A stretch of 64,000 nt of DNA from CAWGCA01 sp963820955 (GCA_963820955.1 CAWGCA010000037.1:1-64000), one strand, 5' to 3'. Shown: positions 1 to 8,964, counted from the stretch's first letter. Notes: generated by a model not told the origin, from the sequence alone. Numbers and translations are program-made.

Positions 1-775
1 GTCGAACCCCATGTCGCCGGGGCGCACCTTGCCCAGAATGGCGTTGAGGTTAGCCCCGTCATAATAAAGCAAGCCCCCGGCCTGGTGCACCAGCCCCGCA
101 ATCTCCCCGATACGGCGGTCGAATACCCCCAGGGTAGAGGGATTGGTCAACATGATACCGGCGGTCTGCGGCCCTAACACTTGCTTAAGTGCCTCCACAT
201 CCACGTCGCCGTCCGAGCCGGTGGGGATCTCCCGTACCTGGTAGCCGCACATAATGGCAGAAGCGGGATTGGTACCATGGGCCGCGTCTGGCACCAGGAT
301 TTCACTGCGTTCGGTGTCACCGCGGGCCTCATGGTAGGCCCGGATCATGGCGACCCCGGCAAACTCACCCTGCGCGCCGGCGGCTGGACGAGGGACACTG
401 CCCGCATCCCGGTCAATTCAATCAGCATCTCCTGAAGCTCATGAGACAGGCCATGAAACCCTGACTGTGGCTATCCGGGGCCTCCGGATGGCGGGCCAGG
501 ATGCCGGGCAGCATAGCCAATTCATTGGCGCCCCGGGGGTTGTACTTCATGGTGCAGGAACCGAGGGGATAGAACTGAGTGTCAATGGAGAAGTTCTTCT
601 GGGACAGGCGGGTATAGTGACGCACCACCTGCATCTCCGACACCTCTGGCAGGGCGGCGGGTGCGCGGCGGAGAAACCTATCGGGAATCCCCTGCAGGTC
701 TGCTTTTGACAAGGGCGCCTGACTGGTGGCCCGACGCCCGGGTTTTGACTGTTCATGAATCAGGGACATCATCAT
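1..775 (-). pseudogene. gcvPB: Glycine dehydrogenase (decarboxylating) subunit 2, partial, two frame breaks
   Basis: This is the PLP-bearing half of the two-subunit P protein of the glycine cleavage system, which decarboxylates glycine and passes the aminomethyl group to GcvH. The N-terminal part is clear (EMQVVRHYTRLSQKNFSID, then a YPLGSCTMKYNPRG motif). Reading breaks near 444, where one base is missing after the MACL codons, and again near 378-386. Beyond those points the expected sequence continues in another frame (GEFAGVAMI, HGTNPASAIMCGY, NPSTLGVFDRRIGEIAGL) to the window edge. The gene is cut just before the PLP lysine segment, so the active site is not visible. ATG codons at 775, 772 and 769 are possible starts; the first overlaps the gcvPA stop as TGATG, so the two are translationally coupled. 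Both breaks look like single-base losses in short GC runs, so sequence error is as likely as real inactivation. Confidence 0.85.
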
Positions 776-2175
776 CACCAATCTTTAGGTTGCAGTTGAC
801 AGGGGGCCCCGGCCTGCATGCCGATCACCCGCTCCAGCTTGTCGGCAAATGCATTCATCTCCTCGTCGCTGCGCTTCTCCGTCGCACAGACCAGGATGGC
901 ACTGCCAAGCTCTGGATAATCGCGAGCGAGATCGAAACCACCCAATACATTGTGGGCCGCCAGTGAGCGCAGAAGGCTATTTGCCGCCACCGGCAGGCAA
1001 AATACCCGCTCATGAAATACGGGACGATCGAACAGGGGTTCCACACCCTCAATACAAGAAAGCCTGGCCACCAGCCCAGCGGTATTGGCATGACAGGCCG
1101 CCGCCACCCGCGCCAGGCCCTCGCTCCCCAGCAGCGCCATGTGGATAGTCGCCGCCGTTACCATCAACCCCTGGTTGGTACAGATGTTGGATGTCGCCTT
1201 GGATCGGCGGATATGCTGCTCCCGGGCCTGCAGGGTGAGGGAGTAACCTGTTTTTCCATCCAGATCCAGGGTACGACCGATGATGCGCCCCGGCATCTGG
1301 CGTACCAGCGCCCGGCGACAGCACATGAAGCCGAAATAGGGCCCTCCGGAGGAAAGCGGCGCCCCCAAAGGCTGCCCTTCACCACAACAGATGTCGGCCC
1401 CCTGCTCCCCCCACTCCCCCGGGGGAGTGAGCACAGACAAGGCCAACGGATTAACCACCCCAATGGCCAGGGCCTTATTGGCATGGGCCCAGTCGGTTAG
1501 GGCATCAACCTCCTCCAGCACCCCAAAGAAATTGGGCTGGGGGATCACCAGGGCGGTGATATCCTGCCCGGAGTAAGGCTCCAACAGCGCCGGATCGATA
1601 TGTCCGCCCACCGGATCATACGCAAGCTCAACCAGCTCGATTCCCTGATTGCGCACGATGTTGTGCACTACCCGACGATAGGCCGGGTGGACGCTTCTCG
1701 GGATCAGCACCCGCCGCGACTTGGATTTGCGGTTGAACCTTACCGCCATCAATACCGCCTCTGCCAGGGCCGAGGCGCCGTCGTAAAGAGATGCGTTGGA
1801 GACATCCATGGCGGTCAGTGCCGTCATCATGGACTGGTACTCATAGACCAGTTGCAGGGTACCCTGACTCGCCTCTGCCTGATACGGGGTGTAGGCACTG
1901 TAGAACTCGCCACGGGTGGTGAGCTGCCAGACGGCCGCCGGAATATGGTGATCATAAGCCCCGGCGCCGATAAAGCAGACCGGCTGCCCATCCTCCCGGG
2001 CCCGGCGCCCCATCAGCTGACCGACCTCCATCTCCGACAGGGCTGGTGGAACCCGCTCCAGTTCCCCACAGCGCAGACCAGGGGGGATTTCGTCGAACAG
2101 GTCTTCGATCGCGTTCACCCCGATGGTATCCAGCATCTCCCGGATTTCTTGCTCCGTGTGTGGGATAAAAGGCAT
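775..2175 (-). CDS. gcvPA: Glycine dehydrogenase (decarboxylating) subunit 1
   Basis: Alpha-type subunit of the split P protein of the glycine cleavage complex; with GcvPB it decarboxylates glycine in the cytoplasm. The 466 residues match the usual length of about 450. They carry family hallmarks in order: N-terminal MPFIPHTEQEIREML, FIGAGAYDHHIPAAV near residue 70, YTPYQAEASQGTLQLVYEYQ around 95-115, DVSNASLYDGASALAEA near 125, and a CGEGQPLGAPLSSGGPYFG segment near 270. The start lies 15 bases after gcvH and the stop overlaps gcvPB, so it is in one operon with gcvT and gcvH under the glycine riboswitch. The frame is clean throughout, unlike gcvPB next to it. Confidence 0.95.
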   Translation of the reverse strand: MPFIPHTEQEIREMLDTIGVNAIEDLFDEIPPGLRCGELERVPPALSEMEVGQLMGRRAREDGQPVCFIGAGAYDHHIPAAVWQLTTRGEFYSAYTPYQAEASQGTLQLVYEYQSMMTALTAMDVSNASLYDGASALAEAVLMAVRFNRKSKSRRVLIPRSVHPAYRRVVHNIVRNQGIELVELAYDPVGGHIDPALLEPYSGQDITALVIPQPNFFGVLEEVDALTDWAHANKALAIGVVNPLALSVLTPPGEWGEQGADICCGEGQPLGAPLSSGGPYFGFMCCRRALVRQMPGRIIGRTLDLDGKTGYSLTLQAREQHIRRSKATSNICTNQGLMVTAATIHMALLGSEGLARVAAACHANTAGLVARLSCIEGVEPLFDRPVFHERVFCLPVAANSLLRSLAAHNVLGGFDLARDYPELGSAILVCATEKRSDEEMNAFADKLERVIGMQAGAPCQLQPKDW

Positions 2176-2190
2176 AACAGTAGCGTCCGG

Positions 2191-2586
2191 TCAGTGCTCT
2201 TCAGATTCGATGATGTCGGTATAGGCAGCGGCGTCCATGAGTTCATCCAGCTGGGACGGGGTGGACATCTCTATTTTGAACATCCAGCCTTCGCCGAAGG
2301 GGTCCTGATTGATCGTTTCTGGTGTATCCGCCAGCGCCTGGTTGACGGCAACCACCTGCCCGGCTACCGGGCTGTAGACGTCCGATGCCGCCTTTACCGA
2401 CTCCACCACCGCGCTCTCGCCGCCGGCATCGACCTTGGCACCCACCTCCGGCAGTTCCACGAAAACCAGATCACCCAGCAACTCCTGGGCATGATCACTG
2501 ATTCCCACGGTGACCGACCCATCACCCTCGTTGCGCACCCACTCGTGACTTTTAGCGTATTTCAGTTCGTTCGGTACGTTACTCAT
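2191..2586 (-). CDS. gcvH: Glycine cleavage system H protein
   Basis: Lipoyl carrier of the glycine cleavage system; its lipoyl arm shuttles the aminomethyl group between the P, T and L proteins. The 131 residues are the normal length. The lipoylation site is the lysine at position 65 in the ESVKAASDVYSPV context, and the C-terminal GEGWMFKIEM strand is typical of the lipoyl domain. It lies between gcvT and gcvPA on the same strand, 77 bases after gcvT. No competing start codon is apparent. Confidence 0.97.
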   Translation of the reverse strand: MSNVPNELKYAKSHEWVRNEGDGSVTVGISDHAQELLGDLVFVELPEVGAKVDAGGESAVVESVKAASDVYSPVAGQVVAVNQALADTPETINQDPFGEGWMFKIEMSTPSQLDELMDAAAYTDIIESEEH

Positions 2587-2663
2587 TTCTCTATGCCCCT
2601 TTAGACCGAAGTTCTCGGATCCAGTTTCTGACTGCCCTATTTCCGGGTCCCTTGCCCCGGATT

Positions 2664-3755
2664 CTATAGCTCTATACGCGCCTTGCCGTGACGAACAAAC
2701 GGTGGCCGCACCACCTTAGCCGCCAGCCGCTTGCCGCGAACCTCCACCTCGCAGCTGTCGCCGACCCCGGACTGCACCCGAGCCAGCGCAATCGATCGCT
2801 GCAGTGTCGGGGCGAAACCACCGGAGGTAATCTCACCCGCCAGCCGATCGCCGCTAAACACCTTCAACCCGTCGCGCAACACACCGCGGCCCTCCAAGAC
2901 CAAACCTACCAGGCGGCGGTTATCGGGGTTGTCACGCTGCGCCTCGAGCGGGACCCGGCCAATGAATTCCCGTTCAGCCGGCTCCCAGGCCAGGGTCCAG
3001 CCCAGGCCCGCCTCCAGCGGCGAGGTCTCCTCGTCCATATCGGCCCCGTACAGATTCATACCCGCCTCAAGACGGAGGGTATCCCGAGCGCCCAGACCAC
3101 AGGCTGCCACATCTGCCCCGGCCAGTGCCTGCCAGAATGCGACCGCCTCGGATTGCGGTAACATCACCTCGAAACCATCCTCCCCGGTATAACCGGTGCG
3201 GGCAACAAACCAGTCATCAGCATGAACCGCGTAGAAGGCCTTCAGGCCGGCAGCCGCCTCTCGCAGGTTGTCCGGCAGCAACGGCAACGCCCGCTCCCGG
3301 GCCATCGGTCCCTGTACCGCGATCATGGCCAGGTCCCGACGGGGGGTCACCGTCACACCGAAGTCCGGCGCCTGGCTGTCAAGCCAGGCCATATCCTTCT
3401 CCGTGGTACCTGCATTCACCACCATCCGGAACCAGTCATTGCGCAGGAAATAAACGATCAGGTCGTCGATAACGCCACCCCGCCCGTTCAGCATGCAGCT
3501 GTAGAGGGCCTTGCCCGGCTCCTGCAGGCGGGCCACATCATTTGCCAGCAGACGGCGCAGAAACTCCACTACCCTGCTTCCTGTGAGATCCACTACGGTC
3601 ATATGGGAAACGTCGAACATGCCAGCGCCCTGGCGAACGGCATGATGCTCCTGCAGCTGTGAACCATAGTGCAGCGGCATGTCCCAGCCGCCGAAAGGTA
3701 CGATACGGGCGCCCATCGCCTGGTGGGCATCGAATAAAACAGTCTTTTTTCCCAT
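2664..3755 (-). CDS. gcvT: Aminomethyltransferase (glycine cleavage T protein)
   Basis: Transfers the methylene group from aminomethyl-lipoyl-GcvH to tetrahydrofolate, releasing ammonia. The 363 residues are full length. Recognisable family segments are FGGWDMPLHYGSQLQEH near residue 21, GMFDVSHMTVVDLTG near 45, the GYTGEDGFEVM folate-site motif near 195, and the C-terminal GEITSGGFAPTL. It is the first gene of the gcvTHPAPB operon. The ATG at 3755 lies about 50 bases downstream of the intrinsic terminator that follows the glycine riboswitch, so its transcription should depend on that switch. Confidence 0.96.
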   Translation of the reverse strand: MGKKTVLFDAHQAMGARIVPFGGWDMPLHYGSQLQEHHAVRQGAGMFDVSHMTVVDLTGSRVVEFLRRLLANDVARLQEPGKALYSCMLNGRGGVIDDLIVYFLRNDWFRMVVNAGTTEKDMAWLDSQAPDFGVTVTPRRDLAMIAVQGPMARERALPLLPDNLREAAAGLKAFYAVHADDWFVARTGYTGEDGFEVMLPQSEAVAFWQALAGADVAACGLGARDTLRLEAGMNLYGADMDEETSPLEAGLGWTLAWEPAEREFIGRVPLEAQRDNPDNRRLVGLVLEGRGVLRDGLKVFSGDRLAGEITSGGFAPTLQRSIALARVQSGVGDSCEVEVRGKRLAAKVVRPPFVRHGKARIEL

Positions 3756-3807
3756 GGCCGTTACTCATTGTAGGGTTGTCTGGTGTTTGCCAGTCTATGC
3801 CGCAAAC

Positions 3808-3846
3808 AAAAAAGGGCGGCGCCAGACTCCAAGCCTGGCGCCGCCC
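3808..3846 (-). terminator. Intrinsic terminator of the glycine riboswitch
   Basis: A perfect 12-bp GC-rich stem (3814-3825 with 3835-3846, loop of 9) is followed on the minus strand by six T residues (3813-3808). It lies directly between the second glycine aptamer and gcvT. Its position fits the expression platform of an on-switch in which glycine binding prevents termination; that direction is inferred from the catabolic gcv operon downstream. Confidence 0.85.
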
Positions 3847-3853
3847 CTCTGTC

Positions 3854-4022
3854 CAAAACCTGAGAGTTTGAGGCGCTGTTCAGCCTCTGCCCCGTCGGTG
3901 GATCTCACGATCACTCTCCAGAGTCAACCCGGAAAAGCCCTCCCCCGCGGTCCTTGTGCCTGAGCGATTCCGGACGGTTTGCGCCTTCGGCGCCGGCCCA
4001 GGGCCGGTCTCTCCCACAGGGT
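3854..4022 (-). promoter_or_regulatory. Tandem glycine riboswitch upstream of gcvT
   Basis: Two glycine aptamers lie in series on the minus strand. The first starts with the conserved GGGAGAG (about 4009-4015), contains a GCCGAAGGCGCAAACC-type core near 3976-3993 and ends in a CGCTCAGG-like strand near 3960. The second starts with CTGGAGAG near 3915, has the CACCGACGGGGCAGAGGC core near 3883-3902 and ends in ACTCTCAGG near 3857-3866. A terminator hairpin follows at once. Tandem aptamers before gcvT are the classic arrangement for sensing glycine and inducing the cleavage system. Confidence 0.92.
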
Positions 4023-4078
4023 TTCAGGTTGATGATCGAACTATACCCCCTGCCCCCGGAGATGCCAAGGACACCGGC

Positions 4079-5332
4079 TCAGCTCCTGTTCGGAGAGTGC
4101 TCGAACCGGGGCCTGGCCAGGGTAGGCAGTTCGCCGATCAACCCCATGGCCCGGCGCACTACCAGGCGCTTCAACGGACCGGAGGCATCGGCCAGGCCGA
4201 GACCGAGATTGCGCGCCAGGGTGAGCGGCGGGTTTTTGTTACTGAACAGCCGCTTGAACAGATCCATGGCCGCCAGCATTTCCATATTGGCACCCTTGCG
4301 GGCCCGTTCGTACCGACGCAGCGTAGCCATTGATCCAAGCGCGCGACCCGCCTGCCGCGCGGCCAGCAGCACGTCCACCAGGGCGGCAGCGTCGAGCAGC
4401 CCCAGGTTCACACCCTGGCCGGCCAGGGGATGGATACCATGAGCCGCATCTCCCACCAGCGCCAGACCTGGCAGGACATAATGGTCAGCATGGCGAAGAC
4501 GCAGAGGAAAGGCAGCGCGGGGACCGACGCGGTTAATCCCACCCAGCACCTGTTGGCTCGCCTCCGCCAGCTCGTGTCCGAAGGACTCGTCGTCCAGGGC
4601 CATCAATCGTTCGGCCTCTGGCATCGAGGTCGACCAGACGATGGAGCAGCGCCCGTCATCAATGGGGAGAAACGCGAGCGGGCCGGTCGGCAGGAAACGC
4701 TGTCGCGCCACCTCGCCATGATGTTGTTGCGGCCAGACCGTGGCAACAATGGCCGTTTGATCGTAAGCCCAACCGCTGGATGCGATACCGGCCATCTCCC
4801 GGACCGGAGAGCGGGCACCCTCGGCCCCGACGATCACATCCGCCCGGATCTGCTGCCCGCTACTGAGCACCAGCCGGGGCCGGTCGCTCTTAAGCTCCAT
4901 CCGCTCGACCTGATCGGGGCAGATCCTGAGCGCTTTTTCCTCTCTTCCCAGCTGTTGCCACAACGCCAGTTGAACAACCCGGTTCTCGACGATGTGCCCC
5001 AGGTCCGGCTCACCGATATCGGCCGCGTCGAACCGGACGCTGCCCCGCCCGCCGGCATCCCAGACAGTCATCTGGCGGTAGGGGCTGACCCGCATCTGCT
5101 CCATTCGAGTCCATACACCCAGGTTTTCCAGGATGCGCTGGGAGGCGCGAGTCAATGCCGAGACCCGCAGATCCACCTCTTCCCGGGGCCAGTCCCGGAC
5201 CGGCTCCCGAAGTTCGATAACCGCCACCCGGAAACCCTTTTGCGCCAAGGCACAACCCAGCGCGCTGCCAACCATACCGCCACCGGCGATGGCCAGGTCA
5301 CAATTCAGACTGTTTGATTGGGTGTCAGTCAA
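4079..5332 (-). CDS. ubiI: UbiI/VisC-type FAD monooxygenase of ubiquinone biosynthesis
   Basis: A 417-residue aromatic-ring flavin hydroxylase of the UbiH/UbiF/UbiI/COQ6 family, acting on polyprenyl-phenol intermediates at the membrane. The FAD dinucleotide motif GGGMVGSALG is at residues 17-26. The second FAD motif, VGDAAHGIHPLAGQGVNLG, keeps the Asp found in UbiI and UbiF, while the adjacent UbiH-like protein has Asn there. Gene order pepP-ubiH-ubiI matches E. coli, and a Coq7 gene in this window covers C6 hydroxylation, so C5 hydroxylation (UbiI) is the best call. The only in-frame start near the N-terminus is TTG at 5332, overlapping the ubiH stop by eight bases. UbiF or another paralogue cannot be excluded from sequence alone. 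Confidence 0.8.
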   Translation of the reverse strand: MTDTQSNSLNCDLAIAGGGMVGSALGCALAQKGFRVAVIELREPVRDWPREEVDLRVSALTRASQRILENLGVWTRMEQMRVSPYRQMTVWDAGGRGSVRFDAADIGEPDLGHIVENRVVQLALWQQLGREEKALRICPDQVERMELKSDRPRLVLSSGQQIRADVIVGAEGARSPVREMAGIASSGWAYDQTAIVATVWPQQHHGEVARQRFLPTGPLAFLPIDDGRCSIVWSTSMPEAERLMALDDESFGHELAEASQQVLGGINRVGPRAAFPLRLRHADHYVLPGLALVGDAAHGIHPLAGQGVNLGLLDAAALVDVLLAARQAGRALGSMATLRRYERARKGANMEMLAAMDLFKRLFSNKNPPLTLARNLGLGLADASGPLKRLVVRRAMGLIGELPTLARPRFEHSPNRS

Positions 5333-6548
5333 GGGGCAACCCCCGCGAAAGTCGGGGCAGGCGGCCGCTCAACCCCATAAACTGCCTGGTTAACTGTCTT
5401 TTCGCACCGGGTAGCAGATCCAGCGCCAGCAGGCCCAGGTTGCGTCCCAGGCGAAGCGGCAACAGTGGGTTGGTAAACAGGCGAACCAGCCCGTCAGTCA
5501 ACATGACCACTGTCTGCTGGTCACGTTTTCGCCAATCGGCATAACCCTGCAACACCCGCAGGGAACCCGGGTCGTCACCCGCCTTGCAGGCATCACTGAT
5601 CACCTCCGCCAGCACCGCAACATCGCGGATGCCGAGGTTGAAGCCTTGGCCGGTGATGGGGTGCACGGCATGGGCGGCATTGCCTATGAGGGCCACCCGC
5701 GGCCTGACATGTTCCCTGGCATGCAATAGTTTGAGCGGGTAGCTGGAGCGCCTGCCCGCCTTCTCAAAGCGGCCCAGCCGGTAGCCGAAACGCTCCTGTA
5801 CCCGCCGCAGAAAACCCCGTTCGTCAAGCGCCATCACCCCGTCCACCTCGGCTTCAGCCAACGTCCAGACCAGGCCGTAGCGCCCGCCGCTTAGCGGCAG
5901 CAATGCCATCGGACCGGTGTCGGTGAAGCGCTCGAAGGCAGTGCCGTCCGGCTCCGCTTCCGGGGTGAGATTGCTGATGACTGCAGTCTGACCGTAATCC
6001 CATTCGCGCACCTCAATGCCCAGACCCTCCCGCACCAGAGACCGATTGCCGTCGGCTGCCACCAGCAGACGACCCCGCAAGACCTGCTTTTCTCCATCCA
6101 TGATGATTAGCACACTAACCGCGTCTTCCGTCACTTCGAACGACTGCAGGCTGGCCGGACAGAAAAATGCGGCACCGGTCAGTCCCTCCAGGTCCTGCAT
6201 AAAAATTTCGCCCAGGCGCTGCGCTGTGACCACGTAACCCAGTGCATCCACCCCCTGCTCGCTGGCTTCCAGACGGGTGAAACCGAAATGGCCACGATCG
6301 GAAACGTGAATCCGACGGATTGGCTCGGCATCCGCTTCCAGGCTGGACCATATCCCCATGCCCTGCAGAATCAGACGGCTGCCATAGGCCAGGGCGATGG
6401 CTCGATCATCATAGCTTGGTTGACGCCCGGACCGCAGCGGCCAGGCCTCGACCACGGCAATCTTGAGTCCACGCCCGGCCAGTGAACGAGCCAGGCTCGC
6501 GCCGACCATTCCACCGCCGATTATGATCACATCGTAGTCTTGGTTCAT
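5325..6548 (-). CDS. ubiH: 2-octaprenyl-6-methoxyphenyl hydroxylase UbiH
   Basis: FAD-dependent monooxygenase for the C1 hydroxylation step of ubiquinone synthesis. The 407 residues begin with a Rossmann FAD motif (IIIGGGMVGASLA, residues 8-20) and an RAIALAYGSR segment near 50. The second FAD motif reads LIGNAAHAVHPITGQGFN. Asn in place of the usual Asp is also what E. coli UbiH has, and it separates this gene from its ubiI-like neighbour. It sits after pepP, with 150 bases between, and overlaps the next gene by eight bases, so the two hydroxylases are co-translated. Confidence 0.88.
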   Translation of the reverse strand: MNQDYDVIIIGGGMVGASLARSLAGRGLKIAVVEAWPLRSGRQPSYDDRAIALAYGSRLILQGMGIWSSLEADAEPIRRIHVSDRGHFGFTRLEASEQGVDALGYVVTAQRLGEIFMQDLEGLTGAAFFCPASLQSFEVTEDAVSVLIIMDGEKQVLRGRLLVAADGNRSLVREGLGIEVREWDYGQTAVISNLTPEAEPDGTAFERFTDTGPMALLPLSGGRYGLVWTLAEAEVDGVMALDERGFLRRVQERFGYRLGRFEKAGRRSSYPLKLLHAREHVRPRVALIGNAAHAVHPITGQGFNLGIRDVAVLAEVISDACKAGDDPGSLRVLQGYADWRKRDQQTVVMLTDGLVRLFTNPLLPLRLGRNLGLLALDLLPGAKRQLTRQFMGLSGRLPRLSRGLPLD

Positions 6549-6698
6549 GGGGTCATTTGAAAGTTGACATACCCGAGAAAGAGAATACTAAGCTGCAGGG
6601 AAATATTCACAGCGTCCCTCGCTTTAACATGTCGACTATGCAAGGTTCTCCTTAGGGACTGTTAAAACAGGCCCTGGTAACAAAATAAGACAAGGATG

Positions 6699-8006
6699 CT
6701 ACCTGGCCATCAGCGCCTCAATCTCCTGCACCGTTTTTGGCGCGTCCTTGCTCAGCACATCGCAACCCTCTTTGGTCACCACCACATCATCCTCGATCCG
6801 GATGCCGATATTCCACCATTTCTTGGCCACACCTTTGCTGCCGGCAGGGATATAAAGACCGGGCTCGATGGTGAGCGCCATCCCCGGCTCCAGCAGACGC
6901 CAGGCGCCATCCACTTTGTAGTCACCTACGTCGTGAACGTCCATTCCGAGCCAATGGCCGGTACGATGCATATAGAATCGCTTGTAGGCCTCTTTCTTGA
7001 TCAGCGCAGGCACCTGACCCTTCAGAATGCCCAGTTCCACCAACCCCTTGGTAATCACCCGGACCGCGGCCATATGGGGATCGTTCCAGTGATTTCCGGG
7101 GCTCACCTTTTTGAGCGCCGCCTCCTGTGCCCGCAGCACAAGTTCGTACAGGGCCCGCTGAGATGGCGTGTAACGGCCGTTAACAGGAAAGGTCCGGGTG
7201 ATATCGGATGCGTAGTAGTCCGCTTCGCAGCCGGCATCGATCAACAGCAGATCACCATCCCGGAGTTCGTCCCGGTTGTCGATGTAGTGCAGCACACAGG
7301 CATTGGCCCCGCCGCCAACGATCGGGGGATAGGCCTGATGACGGGCACCGGCTGCCGCACAGGCGTGGACGAGTTCCGCCTCGAGTTGCCACTCCGTCAT
7401 GCCAGGCCGGCAGCATTGCATGGCACGCTTGTGGGCGCGGGCGGAAATGCTGGCGGCGGTACGCATGACTTTGATCTCGGAACGGCTCTTATAGAGCCGC
7501 AGTTCGTGGAGATGGTGATCGAGGGCAATAAATTCCAGTGGCCCCTGAACACCGGCGCGGCCTTTGGCGCGAATCCCACTGATCCACTCGGACATGCGTT
7601 TGTCCAGGGCGAGGTTACAGCCCATGGCATAAAACACCCGCTCACACTGCTCCAGCATGCGCGGCAGGATGTCGTCCAGATCCCCTATCGGAAAGGAATC
7701 GTCGGCGCCAAAACGCTCGCAAGCCCCCTCCTGACCGGCCCGGACACCATCCCACATCTCCTTTTGCAGATCACGTTCGCGACAGAACAGGACGTACTCG
7801 GCCTGCCGGCGCCCGGGAATGAGGACCGCTACGGCGTCGGGTTCTGGAAATCCGGTCAGGTAGTAGAAGTCGCTGTCCGGACGGTACGGATAATCCACGT
7901 CTCGATTACGCTTGGCGATTGGGGCAGAAGGCAGGATGGCAATACTGCCTGCACCCATCATGCGCATAAGTTGGCGGCGGCGGCGTTTGAACTCGGCAGC
8001 GGTCAT
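6699..8006 (-). CDS. pepP: Xaa-Pro aminopeptidase (aminopeptidase P)
   Basis: Cytoplasmic dimanganese peptidase that removes an N-terminal residue preceding proline. The 435 residues (E. coli 441) have the creatinase-like N-terminal domain and the pita-bread catalytic domain. The metal ligands can be placed: Asp in LIDAGCEADYYASD and the following ASDITRTF, His in HRTGHWLGMDVHD, Glu in LTIEPGLY and Glu in RIEDDVVVT. The start codon overlaps the stop of the upstream UPF0149 gene as ATGA, the same coupling seen in many gammaproteobacteria. Confidence 0.95.
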   Translation of the reverse strand: MTAAEFKRRRRQLMRMMGAGSIAILPSAPIAKRNRDVDYPYRPDSDFYYLTGFPEPDAVAVLIPGRRQAEYVLFCRERDLQKEMWDGVRAGQEGACERFGADDSFPIGDLDDILPRMLEQCERVFYAMGCNLALDKRMSEWISGIRAKGRAGVQGPLEFIALDHHLHELRLYKSRSEIKVMRTAASISARAHKRAMQCCRPGMTEWQLEAELVHACAAAGARHQAYPPIVGGGANACVLHYIDNRDELRDGDLLLIDAGCEADYYASDITRTFPVNGRYTPSQRALYELVLRAQEAALKKVSPGNHWNDPHMAAVRVITKGLVELGILKGQVPALIKKEAYKRFYMHRTGHWLGMDVHDVGDYKVDGAWRLLEPGMALTIEPGLYIPAGSKGVAKKWWNIGIRIEDDVVVTKEGCDVLSKDAPKTVQEIEALMAR

Positions 8007-8560
8007 GAGCGCGCTGTAACGTCATCAACCAGGTCATCGTAAACCAGCATGGCCGCGACCCAGAGAAACTCTCTCAACTGCATCAATGCCTCCTCATTCT
8101 CTTCGTCGTCCTCATCCAGGGTAACAAGGTCCATGCGGGTTATATCGCTGAAGTCCTGCAATGCCTCCCGGGTATGATCCGACAACTGCTGTTGCTGAGA
8201 AATGCCGGACAACCCGACCCCATATAAAAAGCCCTGACACCAGTCACTGATCGCCGCGGCCCGCTGCTGCAGTGGCGTCTGCTCGGCCGGCAGCAACGGG
8301 GAAAAACCCAGTCCCGGGCCTTCAATCGCCTGCTTTGTCTCATCATACAGCCGGCGCAGGGTCTGCCGACACTCTTCGATCAGCAAATCACCATCGGCTG
8401 CTTCATGGAAAAGCTCTGCGAACCAAAGCTCTAAGGCATCCTCCCGCCCCGCGCAAAGCAGACCACAAAGCGCCCCATGCACCTCGGCTCCGCTCGATTC
8501 CAAATCCGCGGAGGCCAGCTTTTTCTCCACCAGTTCATGATCGATTCCGGAGCCAGGCAT
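8003..8560 (-). CDS. ygfB: UPF0149 family protein (YgfB)
   Basis: A 185-residue cytoplasmic protein of the YgfB/YecA-like UPF0149 family. It has the typical AEVHGALCGLLCAG segment near the N-terminus, WCQGFLYGVG in the middle and an EEALMQLREFLWVAAMLVYDD tail. No enzymatic residues are obvious. I place the start at the ATG at 8560, about nine bases after an AGGGAAGGG ribosome-binding site, rather than at the ATG-like codon further upstream. First gene of the ygfB-pepP-ubiH-ubiI operon and divergent from the zapA operon, as in E. coli. Confidence 0.88.
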   Translation of the reverse strand: MPGSGIDHELVEKKLASADLESSGAEVHGALCGLLCAGREDALELWFAELFHEAADGDLLIEECRQTLRRLYDETKQAIEGPGLGFSPLLPAEQTPLQQRAAAISDWCQGFLYGVGLSGISQQQQLSDHTREALQDFSDITRMDLVTLDEDDEENEEALMQLREFLWVAAMLVYDDLVDDVTARS

Positions 8561-8693
8561 AAAATTCGTCCCTTCCCTAAAAATGGCTTGCAACGTTTCA
8601 GCTCAGGCCACAGGGACCAGTCGAAATGGATGATAACATGCGATCGACCGCATAGAATGGGTTGAATTTTTAGTTAGTCCCCTGCTATGCACG

Positions 8694-8722
8694 TTGACCC
8701 ATCGTGTGGGGCGCCTTATATT
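8694..8722 (+). promoter_or_regulatory. Sigma-70 promoter of the zapA operon
   Basis: TTGACC (8694-8699) and TATATT (8717-8722) are separated by exactly 17 bases. Transcription would be expected to begin near 8729-8730, only one or two bases before the first plausible ATG at 8731, which suggests a leaderless or nearly leaderless message. Confidence 0.6.
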
Positions 8723-8730
8723 TGCTGTCT

Positions 8731-8964
8731 ATGGACACAGAAGATCAAAGCGCCCTGGCGGAACTGGACCTCAAACGGCTGGAAGTCCGGGTGGAAGAAC
8801 TGATCCAGACCGTCGCCCGGCTCAAGAATGAGAACAACAATCTGCGCGTGAAACAGGAAGACCTGGTAACCGAGCGTGCAGAGCTAATCGAAAAAACGGA
8901 ACTCGCTAAAACCCGCGTGGAGGCGATGATCACCCGGCTCAAGTCAATGGAAACCAACCTGTGA
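8731..8964 (+). CDS. Small coiled-coil protein, TIGR02449 type, upstream of ZapA
   Basis: A 77-residue acidic and lysine-rich helical protein with heptad pattern over its length (LDLKRLEVRVEELIQTV, then LKNENNNLRVKQEDL). Proteins of this kind are found beside zapA in gammaproteobacteria and resemble ZapB in size and coiled-coil form, so a role in the division apparatus is likely but inferred. The ATG at 8731 is chosen because the alternative upstream start at 8704 would lie inside the promoter. The stop overlaps the GTG start of zapA (GTGA). Confidence 0.82.
   Translation: MDTEDQSALAELDLKRLEVRVEELIQTVARLKNENNNLRVKQEDLVTERAELIEKTELAKTRVEAMITRLKSMETNL

Noticed and set aside
6696..8042. 448-codon plus-strand open frame opposite pepP
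   Set aside because: High GC content yields long antisense frames; pepP on the other strand has every metal ligand.
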